Program-made: the position numbers and the translations under genes
Part shown: positions 15,418 through 23,896 of the stretch, piece after piece
Position numbering within the stretch: position 1 is the first letter of the stretch
Layout: every line of letters begins with the position of its first letter
Notes under the pieces: generated by a model
What the model saw: only the letters and a program-made list of their open reading frames with translations
Databases searched by the model: none
Told to the model about the DNA's origin: nothing
From: Aliidongia dinghuensis
Lineage (GTDB): Bacteria > Pseudomonadota > Alphaproteobacteria > ATCC43930 > CGMCC-115725
Assembly: GCF_014643535.1 (NCBI RefSeq)
Contig: NZ_BMJQ01000006.1
Coordinates: forward strand, 186,001 to 250,000
Reading direction: 5' to 3'
Length of the DNA: 64,000 bases

Positions 15418-17319
15418 ATGGCCTATACAACCGCTGGTCTGACCAATGGCGGCGTCACGACCCATTATCGCTTCTCCTACGACACCGCCCTGGGCGGGAA
15501 CGGCGGCGTGGAGCCGGCCCGCACCAACGCGGTGATCGCGGCCTGCGAGGCCGACTATAACCTGATGCATGGCTGGTTCGGCGGCGGCGTGAACCTGAGC
15601 AATCTAACGGTGCAGGTCACCACCCAAAGCAACGGCGCAAGCTGGAACGGCGGCACGGGAGGAGCGACCATCCTGCTCAAAGCCCAGGGCGCCAGCTACA
15701 GCAAGAACCCCATCTACCTGCGATACCTGCTGATCGCCGAGGTCGTCGAGATCTTTATGCTCGGCCAGAACATCGGGTGGTTCCAGAGCGGCAACGAGGG
15801 CAGCAAGGGCGAGGGTCTGTCGCGCTTCCTCAGCGGCCAATTCCTGTCCCAGCATAACGCCCTCGGGCTTGGTATCGATGCCAGCTACGCTGTGGCGGAT
15901 CTATGGCTCAACAGTGCGCGCCAGGACTTCGTCAACAACGCTCCCGATGACAACGGCTACGATGCCACCAACGGCTGCACGACTCTGTTCATCTACTACC
16001 TCTTCTCGCAACTGGGCTACAGCATCAGCCAGATCGTCGGCGCAGGCGCCTCGACACTCGCGGGCGTCTACCAGAACCTCACCGGCAATTCCGCCGACCC
16101 CTTCCCGCTGTTCAAGGCCACCCTGGACCTGTGGTTCCCGTCGACGACCAGCTCCGCCGTGCCCGGCCCCAATTTCGATGATCCCTGGCCCCTCGCCGAG
16201 GACGCCTTCACAGGCGTGTGGCGCTCGGGGACGGACGCCTACTACCTATGGGTCAACGCCGACGAGAGCCATTTCACCAGCAAATGGTCCACCTTGGCAG
16301 CCGAGAACCTGCGTCTCACCGATATCGAGGTGACGAACGTCAACGGCCAGAACCTGTTCTCGGGCATCTGGGAGGGCGGGACGGACGGCTACTACCTGTG
16401 GATGGACGCCGACACGCCCCACTTCCAGGCCAAGTGGGCCCAGCTCGCCCAGCAGAACCTGCGGCTGGTCAGCCTCAGCCACTATGACGGGTTGTGGGCC
16501 GGCGCCTGGCGCAGCGGCACCGACGGCTACTACCTCTGGCAGGACGCCGACCAGTCCCACTTCATCGCCAAGTGGAGCCAGCTAGCGGGTCAGAACCTGC
16601 GGCTGGTCGACTTCGACGTCTACACGGTCAATGGCCAGGAGCTCTGGGCCGGGGTCTGGCGCGAGGGGAACGACGGCTACTACCTCTGGGTCGGCGCCGA
16701 CTGGGCGCACTTCACCGCCAAATGGGCGCAACTCGCGTCGGAGAATCTACGGCTCGTGGCCGTGCGCAACTATAATGGCCTCTGGGCCGGCGCCTGGCGC
16801 AGCGGCAGCGACGCATACTACTTCTGGGCCAATGTCAGCGAGGGCAACTTCCTGGCCAAGTGGTCACAGCTGCAGGGACAGAACCTTCGCCTCATCGATC
16901 TCGAGGTGACCGCCCTCGCCGGGGCGGCCGGCGGTTCGACGGGCGGGGCGACGGACACCAGCGCCGCCGCTGGGGCCGCGGAAGCCGGGGTCTATACCTC
17001 TGAAATGACCGGGAGGGACGCGATGACCGGGTTCGGGCCCGGGCCGCAGGCGGGGTCCCGCGCGACCGGACACGGCGCCAGCGGGATCGGGGGCGGCGCT
17101 GACACCGCTACCCACCCACATGCCGTCGAGGGCGTCGGCGGCGGACCGGAACACGTCCAGGCCCTGGCTGCGGCCCCGGCGACCGCGGCCCTGGCGGCGG
17201 GCGGGCCCGGCGTGGGCTTCGGCGGAGGCTCGCACGCCGGCGAACCCGTGACTGTCGCGGTCACCCGCTCCAGCGTGGCGGGCCGCGATCCGCGGCCAGG
17301 CAAGGGCGGTGCCGCCTAG
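15418..17319 (+). CDS. Unrecognised protein with five tandem W/Y-rich repeats
   Basis: A 633-residue product I cannot name. Residues 1-240 form one domain with LRYLLIAEVVEIFMLGQNIGWF and GEGLSRFLSGQFL (first one cited around residues 102-123). Its AEVVE (107-111) sits where a protease would have HExxH, but both His are missing. Residues 264-about 500 are five repeats, alternating 50 and 46 residues: WAGAWRSGTDGYYLW, ADQSHFIAKWSQL, QNLRLVD. They recall bacterial tandem repeat domain 1 (BTRD1). Residues 505-633 are a Gly/Ala-rich tail of low complexity. There is no signal peptide. AGGAGG at 15403-15408 fixes the ATG at 15418. The gene stands alone with its own promoter and a terminator hairpin. 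Confidence 0.8.
   Translation: MAYTTAGLTNGGVTTHYRFSYDTALGGNGGVEPARTNAVIAACEADYNLMHGWFGGGVNLSNLTVQVTTQSNGASWNGGTGGATILLKAQGASYSKNPIYLRYLLIAEVVEIFMLGQNIGWFQSGNEGSKGEGLSRFLSGQFLSQHNALGLGIDASYAVADLWLNSARQDFVNNAPDDNGYDATNGCTTLFIYYLFSQLGYSISQIVGAGASTLAGVYQNLTGNSADPFPLFKATLDLWFPSTTSSAVPGPNFDDPWPLAEDAFTGVWRSGTDAYYLWVNADESHFTSKWSTLAAENLRLTDIEVTNVNGQNLFSGIWEGGTDGYYLWMDADTPHFQAKWAQLAQQNLRLVSLSHYDGLWAGAWRSGTDGYYLWQDADQSHFIAKWSQLAGQNLRLVDFDVYTVNGQELWAGVWREGNDGYYLWVGADWAHFTAKWAQLASENLRLVAVRNYNGLWAGAWRSGSDAYYFWANVSEGNFLAKWSQLQGQNLRLIDLEVTALAGAAGGSTGGATDTSAAAGAAEAGVYTSEMTGRDAMTGFGPGPQAGSRATGHGASGIGGGADTATHPHAVEGVGGGPEHVQALAAAPATAALAAGGPGVGFGGGSHAGEPVTVAVTRSSVAGRDPRPGKGGAA
16207..16917 (+). repeat. Five in-frame 138/150-bp coding repeats
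   Basis: These encode protein units at residues 264-313, 314-359, 360-409, 410-455 and 456-about 500. Units 1 and 3 carry an extra VNGQ-type insert of four residues, so units 1-2 and 3-4 look like duplicated pairs with a fifth half-pair. Each unit has W-(R/E)-x-G-x-D-(A/G)-Y-Y, then H-F-x-x-K-W, then N-L-R-L. Confidence 0.9.
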
Positions 17320-17327
17320 AGCAAGAT

Positions 17328-17354
17328 GACACGAGGCCGGATCGGCCTCGTGTC
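17328..17354. terminator. Bidirectional hairpin between convergent genes
   Basis: A perfect 11-bp stem, GACACGAGGCC (17328-17338) with GGCCTCGTGTC (17344-17354), loop GGATC. It lies 8 bases past the repeat-protein stop and 50 bases past the oxidoreductase stop on the other strand. There is no strong T-run on either side. Confidence 0.7.
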
Positions 17355-17403
17355 TGAATCCTGCGGCGGCTTGGGGTTATAAGCGGCCGTGCCGATTAGG
17401 CAT

Positions 17404-19509
17404 TCAGCCTGAGATCGCCGCCACCCAGACCGGCAGGCCGTTCAAGGCCGCGTTGCCGGATACCGGATCGACGAAGGCGTCGTCGGTCAGGTCGTTGATG
17501 CTGACGCCGGCATGGGCGCGGGCGACGCCAAGCGCCACGCCGTCGCGGCCGTGGCCCCAGCCGTGCGGCAGGCTGACCACGCCCGGCATGAGCTCGGTCG
17601 TGCCGGCGACCTCGACGTCGAGGCTGCCGACCCGCGAGGTCACGCGCACCCGCTGCCCGTCGGCGAAGCCGTAGCGGCCGAGATCGTCCGGATGCATGAG
17701 GAGCTGGCAGCGCGGCTTGCCCTTCACCAGCCGCTCAAAATTATGCATCCAGGAATTGTTGCTGCGGATGTGCCGCCGGCCGATCAGCACCAGGTCCGGC
17801 GCCGGGCCGCCGAACAGGGTCTCGTCCAGCCGGTCGAGCGCCGCCAGCACCGGCGGCGGCGCGCATTGGATGCGCTTGTCCGCCGTCGCCAGCCGATCGG
17901 GGAAGGACGGCTCGAGCGGCCCGAGGTCGAGCCCATGGGGTGCCGCCTCGAGCTCGGCGAGCGTGAGCCCATAGGGCCCGGCCCGGAGTGCCACGTCGAG
18001 CATCTGCGCCGGCGCCGGCGTGCGTCTCGGCTCCAGCCCCAGCGCCGTGGCGAGGGCGGTGCCCAGGCCTTCGAGGATCTGCCAGTCGTCGAGCGCGCCC
18101 GCCGGCTTGGGCAGGACCGGCGGGTTCCAGCGCGCGACGTTGCGCACGGCGAACAAGTTGAAGGTCATGTCGTAGTGATCGTGCTCGAGCGCCGTAGTCG
18201 GCGGCAGGATCACGCTGGCATGGCGCGTCGTCTCGTTGAGGTAGGGATCGAGCGACACCATGAAATCGAGCCCGGCCAGGCCGCGCTCGAGCTGTCGGCC
18301 GTTCGGCGTCGACAGCACCGGGTTGCCGGCGATCGTGATGAGCGCCCGCACCTGGCCCGGCCCCGGCGTCAGCATCTCCTCCGCGAGGGCTGCGACCGGC
18401 AATTCGCCCAACACCTCGGCCCGGCCGCCGACCCGGCTCGCCCAGCGGCCGTAGCTGCCGGGGCGCGAGCCGGGTGCACCAACGATGTCGAACGCGGGCT
18501 TGGTGACGAGCGCGCCGCCGACCCGGTCCAGGTTGCCGGTCGCGATGTTGAGGAGCTGGATCAGCCAGTGGCAGAGCGTGCCGTGCGCCTGGGTCGACAC
18601 GCCCATCCGGCCGTAGCAGACGGCGCGCGACGCCGCCGCGAAGTCGCGCGCGATGCGGCGGATCTCGTCGGCCGGAATGCCGGTGACCGGTGCGGCACGC
18701 TCGGCGGTGAACGGGGCGATCCGAGCCATCGCCGCCTCGAACCCGTCGAGATGATCGGCGAGCCGCCCGGGCCGGGCCAGCCCCTCGGTCCAGAGCGTCG
18801 ACAGCAGGGCGAGCAGGAAAGCGGCGTCCGTACCGGGGCGGATGAAGTGATGGGCGCTCGCGACCTCCGCCGTCTCGGTCCGGCGCGGATCGACCACGAT
18901 CAATTGGCCACCGCGCGCCTTCAAGGCCTTGAGCCGCTTCGCCACGTCCGGCACGGTCATCAGGCTGCCGTTCGACACGAGCGGATTGGCGCCCAGCATC
19001 AGGAAATAGTCGGTCCGGTCGATGTCCGGGATCGGCAGCAGCAGTTGATGCCCGTACATCCAGTAGGCCGCGAGCTGGAACGGCAGCTGGTCGACGGAGG
19101 TCGCCGAATAGCGGTTCTTGGTCTTGATCAGCCCGAGATAGGCGGCCGCATGGGTCATCAGCCCCCAGTTATGGACGGTCGGGTTGCCCTGGTAGGTCGC
19201 AACTGCATCGGCGCCATGGGCGCGCACAACCGCGGCGATGCCCTCGGCCGCAAAGGCGAAGGCCTCGTCCCAGCCGATCTCGCGCCAGCCGTTGCCGTCG
19301 CGCCGCACCGGTGCACGCAGGCGATCCGGATCGTCCTGGATGTCCTTGAGCGCCACCGCTTTGGGGCAGATATGGCCTCGGCTGAACGGGTCGTCCGCGT
19401 CGCCCTTGATCGAGACGACCCGGCCCCCCTCGACCTCATCATCCTCTACCTCGATCGTGAGGCCGCAGATCGCCTCGCACAGGTTGCAGGCGCGGTAATG
19501 CGTGGCCAT
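17404..19509 (-). CDS. Molybdopterin oxidoreductase with 4Fe-4S centre
   Basis: A 701-residue member of the DMSO reductase superfamily (formate dehydrogenase/BisC-like). The N-terminus holds a 4Fe-4S site with Cys8, Cys11, Cys15 and Cys48 (ACNLCEAICG, GHICPKA). Molybdopterin-guanine-dinucleotide motifs follow (MLGANPLVSNGS, VVDPRRTETA), and the C-terminal dinucleotide-binding domain includes LPHGWGHG. There is no Tat signal, so it should be cytoplasmic. At the usual metal-ligand position I see YQGNPTVHNWG with no Cys, Sec or Ser, so the ligand is uncertain. No electron-transfer subunit or maturation gene is adjacent. Substrate unknown. It starts at ATG 19509. Confidence 0.88.
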   Translation of the reverse strand: MATHYRACNLCEAICGLTIEVEDDEVEGGRVVSIKGDADDPFSRGHICPKAVALKDIQDDPDRLRAPVRRDGNGWREIGWDEAFAFAAEGIAAVVRAHGADAVATYQGNPTVHNWGLMTHAAAYLGLIKTKNRYSATSVDQLPFQLAAYWMYGHQLLLPIPDIDRTDYFLMLGANPLVSNGSLMTVPDVAKRLKALKARGGQLIVVDPRRTETAEVASAHHFIRPGTDAAFLLALLSTLWTEGLARPGRLADHLDGFEAAMARIAPFTAERAAPVTGIPADEIRRIARDFAAASRAVCYGRMGVSTQAHGTLCHWLIQLLNIATGNLDRVGGALVTKPAFDIVGAPGSRPGSYGRWASRVGGRAEVLGELPVAALAEEMLTPGPGQVRALITIAGNPVLSTPNGRQLERGLAGLDFMVSLDPYLNETTRHASVILPPTTALEHDHYDMTFNLFAVRNVARWNPPVLPKPAGALDDWQILEGLGTALATALGLEPRRTPAPAQMLDVALRAGPYGLTLAELEAAPHGLDLGPLEPSFPDRLATADKRIQCAPPPVLAALDRLDETLFGGPAPDLVLIGRRHIRSNNSWMHNFERLVKGKPRCQLLMHPDDLGRYGFADGQRVRVTSRVGSLDVEVAGTTELMPGVVSLPHGWGHGRDGVALGVARAHAGVSINDLTDDAFVDPVSGNAALNGLPVWVAAISG

Positions 19510-19610
19510 GCCGCCCTCCCTCGGATCTTTTTCTTCTCAGATCCGGGAGTATGGGCAAAGCCGGCCGCACCAGCAACCGGTTTACCAAACGATCGTTCGG
19601 CAGAGAGGTG

Positions 19611-20642
19611 CTAGAAGCCCAACTGCACCTTCATCGCCCTGCCGCGGTCGGAGGCGAGCTCGAACGCGCGGCCCGCCTCGCCGAGCGGGATGGTGTCGGT
19701 CAGGAGCGGCCGCACGTCGATCAAGCCGCGGCTGATATAGTCGACCGCCCAGCCGAATTCCTCGTGGAAGCGGAAGCTGCCGCGCAGCTCCAGCTCCTTG
19801 GTCACGATCGTGTTGATCGCGAGATCCATCGCCCCGCCGAGGCCCAACTGGACCACGGTGCCGCCCGGCCGCACCACGTCGAGGCCGGCGGCGATCGCCC
19901 GCGCGTTGCCCGAGCATTCCAGGAGGACGTCGAACGTGCCCTTGTTGGCACCGTAGGCCGCGAGGTCTTCGGCTCGCTCCGCCACGTTGATCACCCGGTC
20001 GGCGCCGATCGCCTTCGCGGTCTCGAGCGGCAGCGGCGCCACGTCGGTCGCGACGATCTCGCGCGCACCGAAGCAGCGGGCGGCGAGAATGGTCAAGGCG
20101 CCGATCGGCCCGACGCCGGTCACGAGCACGCGGCGCCCCGCGACCGAGGAGGCGCGGGTTACCGCATGCAGGCAGACGGCGAGCGGCTCGGCGAAGGCCG
20201 CCTGGCCCAGCGTCACATGATCGGGGATCGTGAAGATCTGCCGCTCATCGGCGACCAGGACCTCGCGGAAGGCGCCCTGGACATGGGGAAAGCGCATGGC
20301 GCTGCCGTAGAAGCGCACGTCGAGGCACAGGTTGGCGCGACCGGCCAGGCACTGCTTGCAGGCGCCGCACGGCTGGTTCGGATTGATCGCCGCCCGGTCG
20401 CCGACCTTCACGCTGGTGACGGCGCTGCCGACCTCGACGACCGTGCCCGCCACCTCATGGCCCAAGATCATCGGCTCCTTGATCCGGACCGTGCCGAAGC
20501 CGCCATCGTGGTAATAGTGCAGGTCCGAGCCGCAGATGCCGCCGGCGCCGATGCGCAGCTTGACCGAGGTCGGCCCCAGGGCCGGAACCTCGACCTCCTC
20601 GATCCTGAGATCGTGGGGCGCGTGGATGACGCAGGCTTTCAT
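19611..20642 (-). CDS. idnD: L-idonate 5-dehydrogenase-like zinc alcohol dehydrogenase
   Basis: A 343-residue medium-chain dehydrogenase, the usual IdnD length. Catalytic zinc ligands appear as Cys37 (GICGSDLHYYHDGG) and His62-Glu63 (LGHEVAG). The structural zinc lobe has CGACKQCLAGRANLC. The Rossmann motif is GVGPIGAL. The GICGSDLHYYHDGGFG block is typical of L-idonate 5-dehydrogenase, which forms 5-keto-gluconate. The divergently transcribed neighbour encodes gluconate 5-dehydrogenase, the next enzyme of that pathway, which supports the call. No gluconokinase or transporter is in the window. Confidence 0.85.
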   Translation of the reverse strand: MKACVIHAPHDLRIEEVEVPALGPTSVKLRIGAGGICGSDLHYYHDGGFGTVRIKEPMILGHEVAGTVVEVGSAVTSVKVGDRAAINPNQPCGACKQCLAGRANLCLDVRFYGSAMRFPHVQGAFREVLVADERQIFTIPDHVTLGQAAFAEPLAVCLHAVTRASSVAGRRVLVTGVGPIGALTILAARCFGAREIVATDVAPLPLETAKAIGADRVINVAERAEDLAAYGANKGTFDVLLECSGNARAIAAGLDVVRPGGTVVQLGLGGAMDLAINTIVTKELELRGSFRFHEEFGWAVDYISRGLIDVRPLLTDTIPLGEAGRAFELASDRGRAMKVQLGF

Positions 20643-20752
20643 ACTCGACCCTCCCAGTCCGGAAACGCGGATGCCGCATCGTCGGCATCCATGCTACCGA
20701 TACCACAGCCGTTAACTCATACGTATACGCATACGCGAAGGGAGCCATGCCG
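20643..20752. promoter_or_regulatory. Divergent idnD/idnO control region with two palindromes
   Basis: A perfect inverted repeat GGATGCCG-N6-CGGCATCC occupies 20669-20690. A second, AT-alternating element ATACGTATACGCATACG occupies 20719-20735 and contains the palindromes ATACGTAT and CGTATACG. The second sits 12 bases before the idnO ribosome site and could act as a repressor operator. The cognate regulator is not in the window. Confidence 0.55.
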
Positions 20753-21517
20753 ATGCCTAACCCGTTCAGCCTCGAAGGCCGGACCGCCCTCATCACCGGA
20801 TCGAGCCAGGGGATCGGCTTCAGCCTGGCCCGCGGCCTCGCCGCCGCTGGCGCCGCGGTGATCCTGAACGGCCGGGACACGACGAAGCTGGAGGCGGCGA
20901 AGGCGACGCTCGAGGCCGAAGGCCATCGTATCAAGACCGCCGCGTTCGACGTCACCCATGGCCCCGCGGTCCGCGAGGCAATCGACCGGATCGAGCGCGA
21001 AATCGGCCCGATCGACATCCTGGTCAACAATGCCGGCATCCAGCGCCGGGCACCACTGCAGGATTTCGCGCAAGAGACCTGGGCGGAGCTGATGCGCACC
21101 AATCTCGACAGCGTATTCCTGGTCGGCCAAGCGGTCGCCCGGCACATGATCCAGCGCGGGCGCGGCAAGATCATCAACGTCTGCTCGGTGCAGAGCGAGC
21201 TCGCCCGGCCGGGCATCGCGCCCTATGCCGCCTCCAAGGGCGCGCTCAAGATGCTGACCAAGGGCATGTGTACGGACTGGGCGCCGTTCGGCCTGCAAGT
21301 GAACGGGCTGGCGCCGGGCTATTTCGAGACGGAGCTGACGAAGCCGCTCGTCGAGGACGAGACCTTCACCGCGTGGCTGAAGGGCCGGACCCCAGCCCGG
21401 CGCTGGGGCACGGTCGAGGAGCTGAACGGCGCCGCCGTGTTCCTCGCCTCCGCCGCCTCGGACTTCGTCAACGGCCATATCCTCTACGTCGACGGCGGCA
21501 TCACCAGCTGCCTCTGA
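20753..21517 (+). CDS. idnO: Gluconate 5-dehydrogenase-like SDR
   Basis: A 254-residue short-chain dehydrogenase. The cofactor motif is TGSSQGIG (about 15-22) and the catalytic YxxxK lies in PYAASKGAL with a preceding Ser in NVCSVQSE. The opening NPFSLEGRTALITGSSQGIG (20 residues) closely follows gluconate 5-dehydrogenases, which reduce 5-keto-gluconate to gluconate. I prefer ATG 20753 over ATG 20747 because AGGGAG then has 8-base spacing instead of 2. It is divergent from idnD and ends 12 bases from the convergent hydrolase gene. Confidence 0.85.
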   Translation: MPNPFSLEGRTALITGSSQGIGFSLARGLAAAGAAVILNGRDTTKLEAAKATLEAEGHRIKTAAFDVTHGPAVREAIDRIEREIGPIDILVNNAGIQRRAPLQDFAQETWAELMRTNLDSVFLVGQAVARHMIQRGRGKIINVCSVQSELARPGIAPYAASKGALKMLTKGMCTDWAPFGLQVNGLAPGYFETELTKPLVEDETFTAWLKGRTPARRWGTVEELNGAAVFLASAASDFVNGHILYVDGGITSCL

Positions 21518-21529
21518 CGGACACGCCCC

Positions 21530-22435
21530 TTAGCCCGCGAGGAACGCCAGGAGCGCCGCCAGGGTCGCTTCCGGCGCTTCCTCCTGGAGCGTGTGGCCGC
21601 AGTCGATCGCGTGGCCGCGGACGTCGACCGCCTTCTCGCGCCAGGTCGCGAGCACGTCATAAAGCGCTCCGACCGTGCCCCGGGCGCCCCAGAGCGCCAG
21701 GAGCGGTGCCGTGATCCGGGCGTCCGCGTCGGCGGCATCGTGGGCGAGATCAATGCCGGCGGCGGCGCGATAATCCTCGCAGATCGCGTGGCGCGTCGCG
21801 GGGTCGCTGTAGCAGCGCAGATATTCCTGGACGAGCGCCTCTTCGGGCACGCCCGGCGTCTTCGACTGACCGAGGAGATGCTTGCGCAAGAAATATTCCG
21901 GATCGGCGGCGATCAGCCGCTCCGGCAGGTCGAACGGTTGGATCAGGAAGAACCACCAGAAATAGCGCGTCGCGAATTCCCGGTCGGTCCGCGCGTACAT
22001 GGTGGCGGTCGGCGCGATATCGAGCACGGCGATGCGCTCGACCGCGCCCGGATGGTCGAGCGCCATCCGATGGGCGACCCGGCCGCCGCGGTCGTGGCCG
22101 ACAAGGGCGAAGCGCTCGAAGCCCAGCTGGCGCATGACCTCGACCTGGTCCGCCGCCATGGCGCGCTTCGAATAATTCACATGCTCGGCCCCGCCCGCCG
22201 GCTTCGAGCTGTCGCCGTAGCCGCGCAAGTCGGCCGTGACCACGGTGAAGCGTTCGGCGAGCCGCGGTGCCACCCGGTACCAGGTGAGATGGGTCTGCGG
22301 GTGCCCGTGGAGCAGCAGCAGCGGCGGCCCGTGGCCGCCGACCGCGGTATGGATCGTGGCGCCAGGCGTCACGATCCGGCGCCGCGCGAAGCCGGGCAGC
22401 AAGCTTTCCGCCAATAAGCTTTCCGACTGGGACAT
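21530..22435 (-). CDS. Haloacetate dehalogenase-like alpha/beta hydrolase
   Basis: A 301-residue alpha/beta hydrolase. The nucleophile elbow reads VGHDRGGRVAHRM with Asp115 instead of Ser, as in haloacetate dehalogenases and epoxide hydrolases. The oxyanion motif is LLHGHPQTHLTW and the catalytic His lies in DCGHTLQEEAPE. The block RYFWWFFLIQPFDLPERLI matches the fluoroacetate dehalogenase cap, except that the halide-binding His-Trp pair I expect is Trp-Trp here. Hydrolytic activity on haloacids is therefore uncertain. The ATG at 22435 has AGAGG at good spacing; an in-frame GTG at 22444 is an alternative. Confidence 0.82.
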   Translation of the reverse strand: MSQSESLLAESLLPGFARRRIVTPGATIHTAVGGHGPPLLLLHGHPQTHLTWYRVAPRLAERFTVVTADLRGYGDSSKPAGGAEHVNYSKRAMAADQVEVMRQLGFERFALVGHDRGGRVAHRMALDHPGAVERIAVLDIAPTATMYARTDREFATRYFWWFFLIQPFDLPERLIAADPEYFLRKHLLGQSKTPGVPEEALVQEYLRCYSDPATRHAICEDYRAAAGIDLAHDAADADARITAPLLALWGARGTVGALYDVLATWREKAVDVRGHAIDCGHTLQEEAPEATLAALLAFLAG

Positions 22436-22477
22436 GGGACGCACCTCTCGCGCGAATCGGCGCCCGATCTTCGCCGA

Positions 22478-23896
22478 TCAGGCGGCCCGGGTCGAGGGCG
22501 CCCGTGTCGCACGAACGGCCGCGGGCTTGAACCAGGCGCCGCGCGCAACGACCACCGCAAGCGTGAGCCCGTAGACGACGAGGCCCACGGCGAGTGCTGC
22601 GAACATCCAGCCGAGCGAGCCGGTCAAGCGTAGCATGAGCCAGCCGCCCGCAACCGCGATGAGCATGCGCGTCATGCCCGCCGCGAGCGGCCAGAACAGG
22701 CGCCCGGCGCCCTGCGACGCGAAATAGAGCGCCAGGCCCAGCCCGAAGAAGCCGTAGGCCGGGCCGACACTGCGCAGATAGGCCGCCCCAGTCGCGAGCA
22801 TGCGCGGCTCGGCGCCGAACAATCCCAGCCAGGCTTCGGGAAAGAGCGCCGCCGCGAGGCCGATCGCTTCGGTCGCGGCGAAGGCGATGGCGCCGCCGAC
22901 GAGCGCCACGCGCAGCGCGCGCTCCTGCTGGCCGGCGCCGATGTTCGTGCCGACGAGGGCGACCAATGGCGCGCCGAAGCCGAACACGAGCGGCACCAGG
23001 AGATATTCGAGCCGCGCGCCCGTGCCGTAGCCGGCAACGGCGTCCGGCCCGCCGCCGTGGCCGACGAGCGCCGTGGTGAGCGCCACCGTCAGGTTGGTCT
23101 GCAGCGACGAGATCGCCGCGACGGCCCCCACGCCCAAGATGGTGCGGAACAGCGGCCAGCGGAGCGGCACCAGGCGGAAATGGACGAGATTGCGGCCGCT
23201 CGCGATGTACCAGGCGAGCACCGCCAGGCCGCCGGCGTAATAGACCAGCAGGGCCGCGCCGCCGCCGGCGACGCCCAGCGCCGGGAACGGCCCGACGCCG
23301 AAGATGAGGCAGGGCGACAGTGGTACCAGCAGCACGGTGCCGCCGCAGATGACCAGCGCCGGCACCAGCATGTTGCCGGTGCCGCGGATGACGCTCGCCA
23401 GCGCATTCATGACCCAGAGCAGGATGTTGCCGGCGAACACGACATTGGAATAGCGCAGCGCCGCGTCGAGCGAGGCGCCCTCGCCGCCCAAGGCGCGATA
23501 GAGCGTCGGGCCGAACAGCAGGACGAGTGCCGCGCAGACGGCGCCCAGCACGATGTTGATGACGAGCGCGTGCAGCACCAGCGCATTGGCCTCGTCGTGC
23601 CGGCCGGCGCCGAGCGCACGGGCGATCGCCGAGGAGATGCCGCCACCCATGGCGCCGCCGGAGATCATCTGCATCAGCATGACGCCCGGGAAGACCAGCG
23701 CCATGCCGGCAAGCGCGTCGTTGCCGAGGCGCGAGACCCACCAGGTCTCGATCAGGCCGGTCGAGGCCTGGGCCAGCATCACCAGCACGTTCGGCCAGGC
23801 GAGCTTGAGCAGTGTGCGGGCGATCGGCCCTTCGAGCAGCAGGCGGGTGCGCGGGCTGTGCTGGGCGGGGCTGTGCTGAGCGCCGGGCGTGGTCAT
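22478..23896 (-). CDS. MATE-family multidrug efflux transporter
   Basis: A 472-residue inner membrane exporter with about twelve hydrophobic segments and the MATE-type start GPIARTLLKLAWPNVLVML. Two homologous halves are visible, each with a GGxxxG-rich first helix. Such pumps use Na+ or H+ gradients to expel cationic drugs. The N-terminus carries a short duplication, AQHSPAQHSP. The start overlaps the thioesterase stop (ATGA), so the two are co-transcribed, with the thioesterase first. A dehalogenase-like gene follows after 42 bases on the same strand. Confidence 0.92.
   Translation of the reverse strand: MTTPGAQHSPAQHSPRTRLLLEGPIARTLLKLAWPNVLVMLAQASTGLIETWWVSRLGNDALAGMALVFPGVMLMQMISGGAMGGGISSAIARALGAGRHDEANALVLHALVINIVLGAVCAALVLLFGPTLYRALGGEGASLDAALRYSNVVFAGNILLWVMNALASVIRGTGNMLVPALVICGGTVLLVPLSPCLIFGVGPFPALGVAGGGAALLVYYAGGLAVLAWYIASGRNLVHFRLVPLRWPLFRTILGVGAVAAISSLQTNLTVALTTALVGHGGGPDAVAGYGTGARLEYLLVPLVFGFGAPLVALVGTNIGAGQQERALRVALVGGAIAFAATEAIGLAAALFPEAWLGLFGAEPRMLATGAAYLRSVGPAYGFFGLGLALYFASQGAGRLFWPLAAGMTRMLIAVAGGWLMLRLTGSLGWMFAALAVGLVVYGLTLAVVVARGAWFKPAAVRATRAPSTRAA

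Noticed and set aside
15721..15765. Zinc metalloprotease motif in the repeat protein
   Set aside because: The helix reads AEVVE; both His ligands are absent, so protease activity cannot be claimed.
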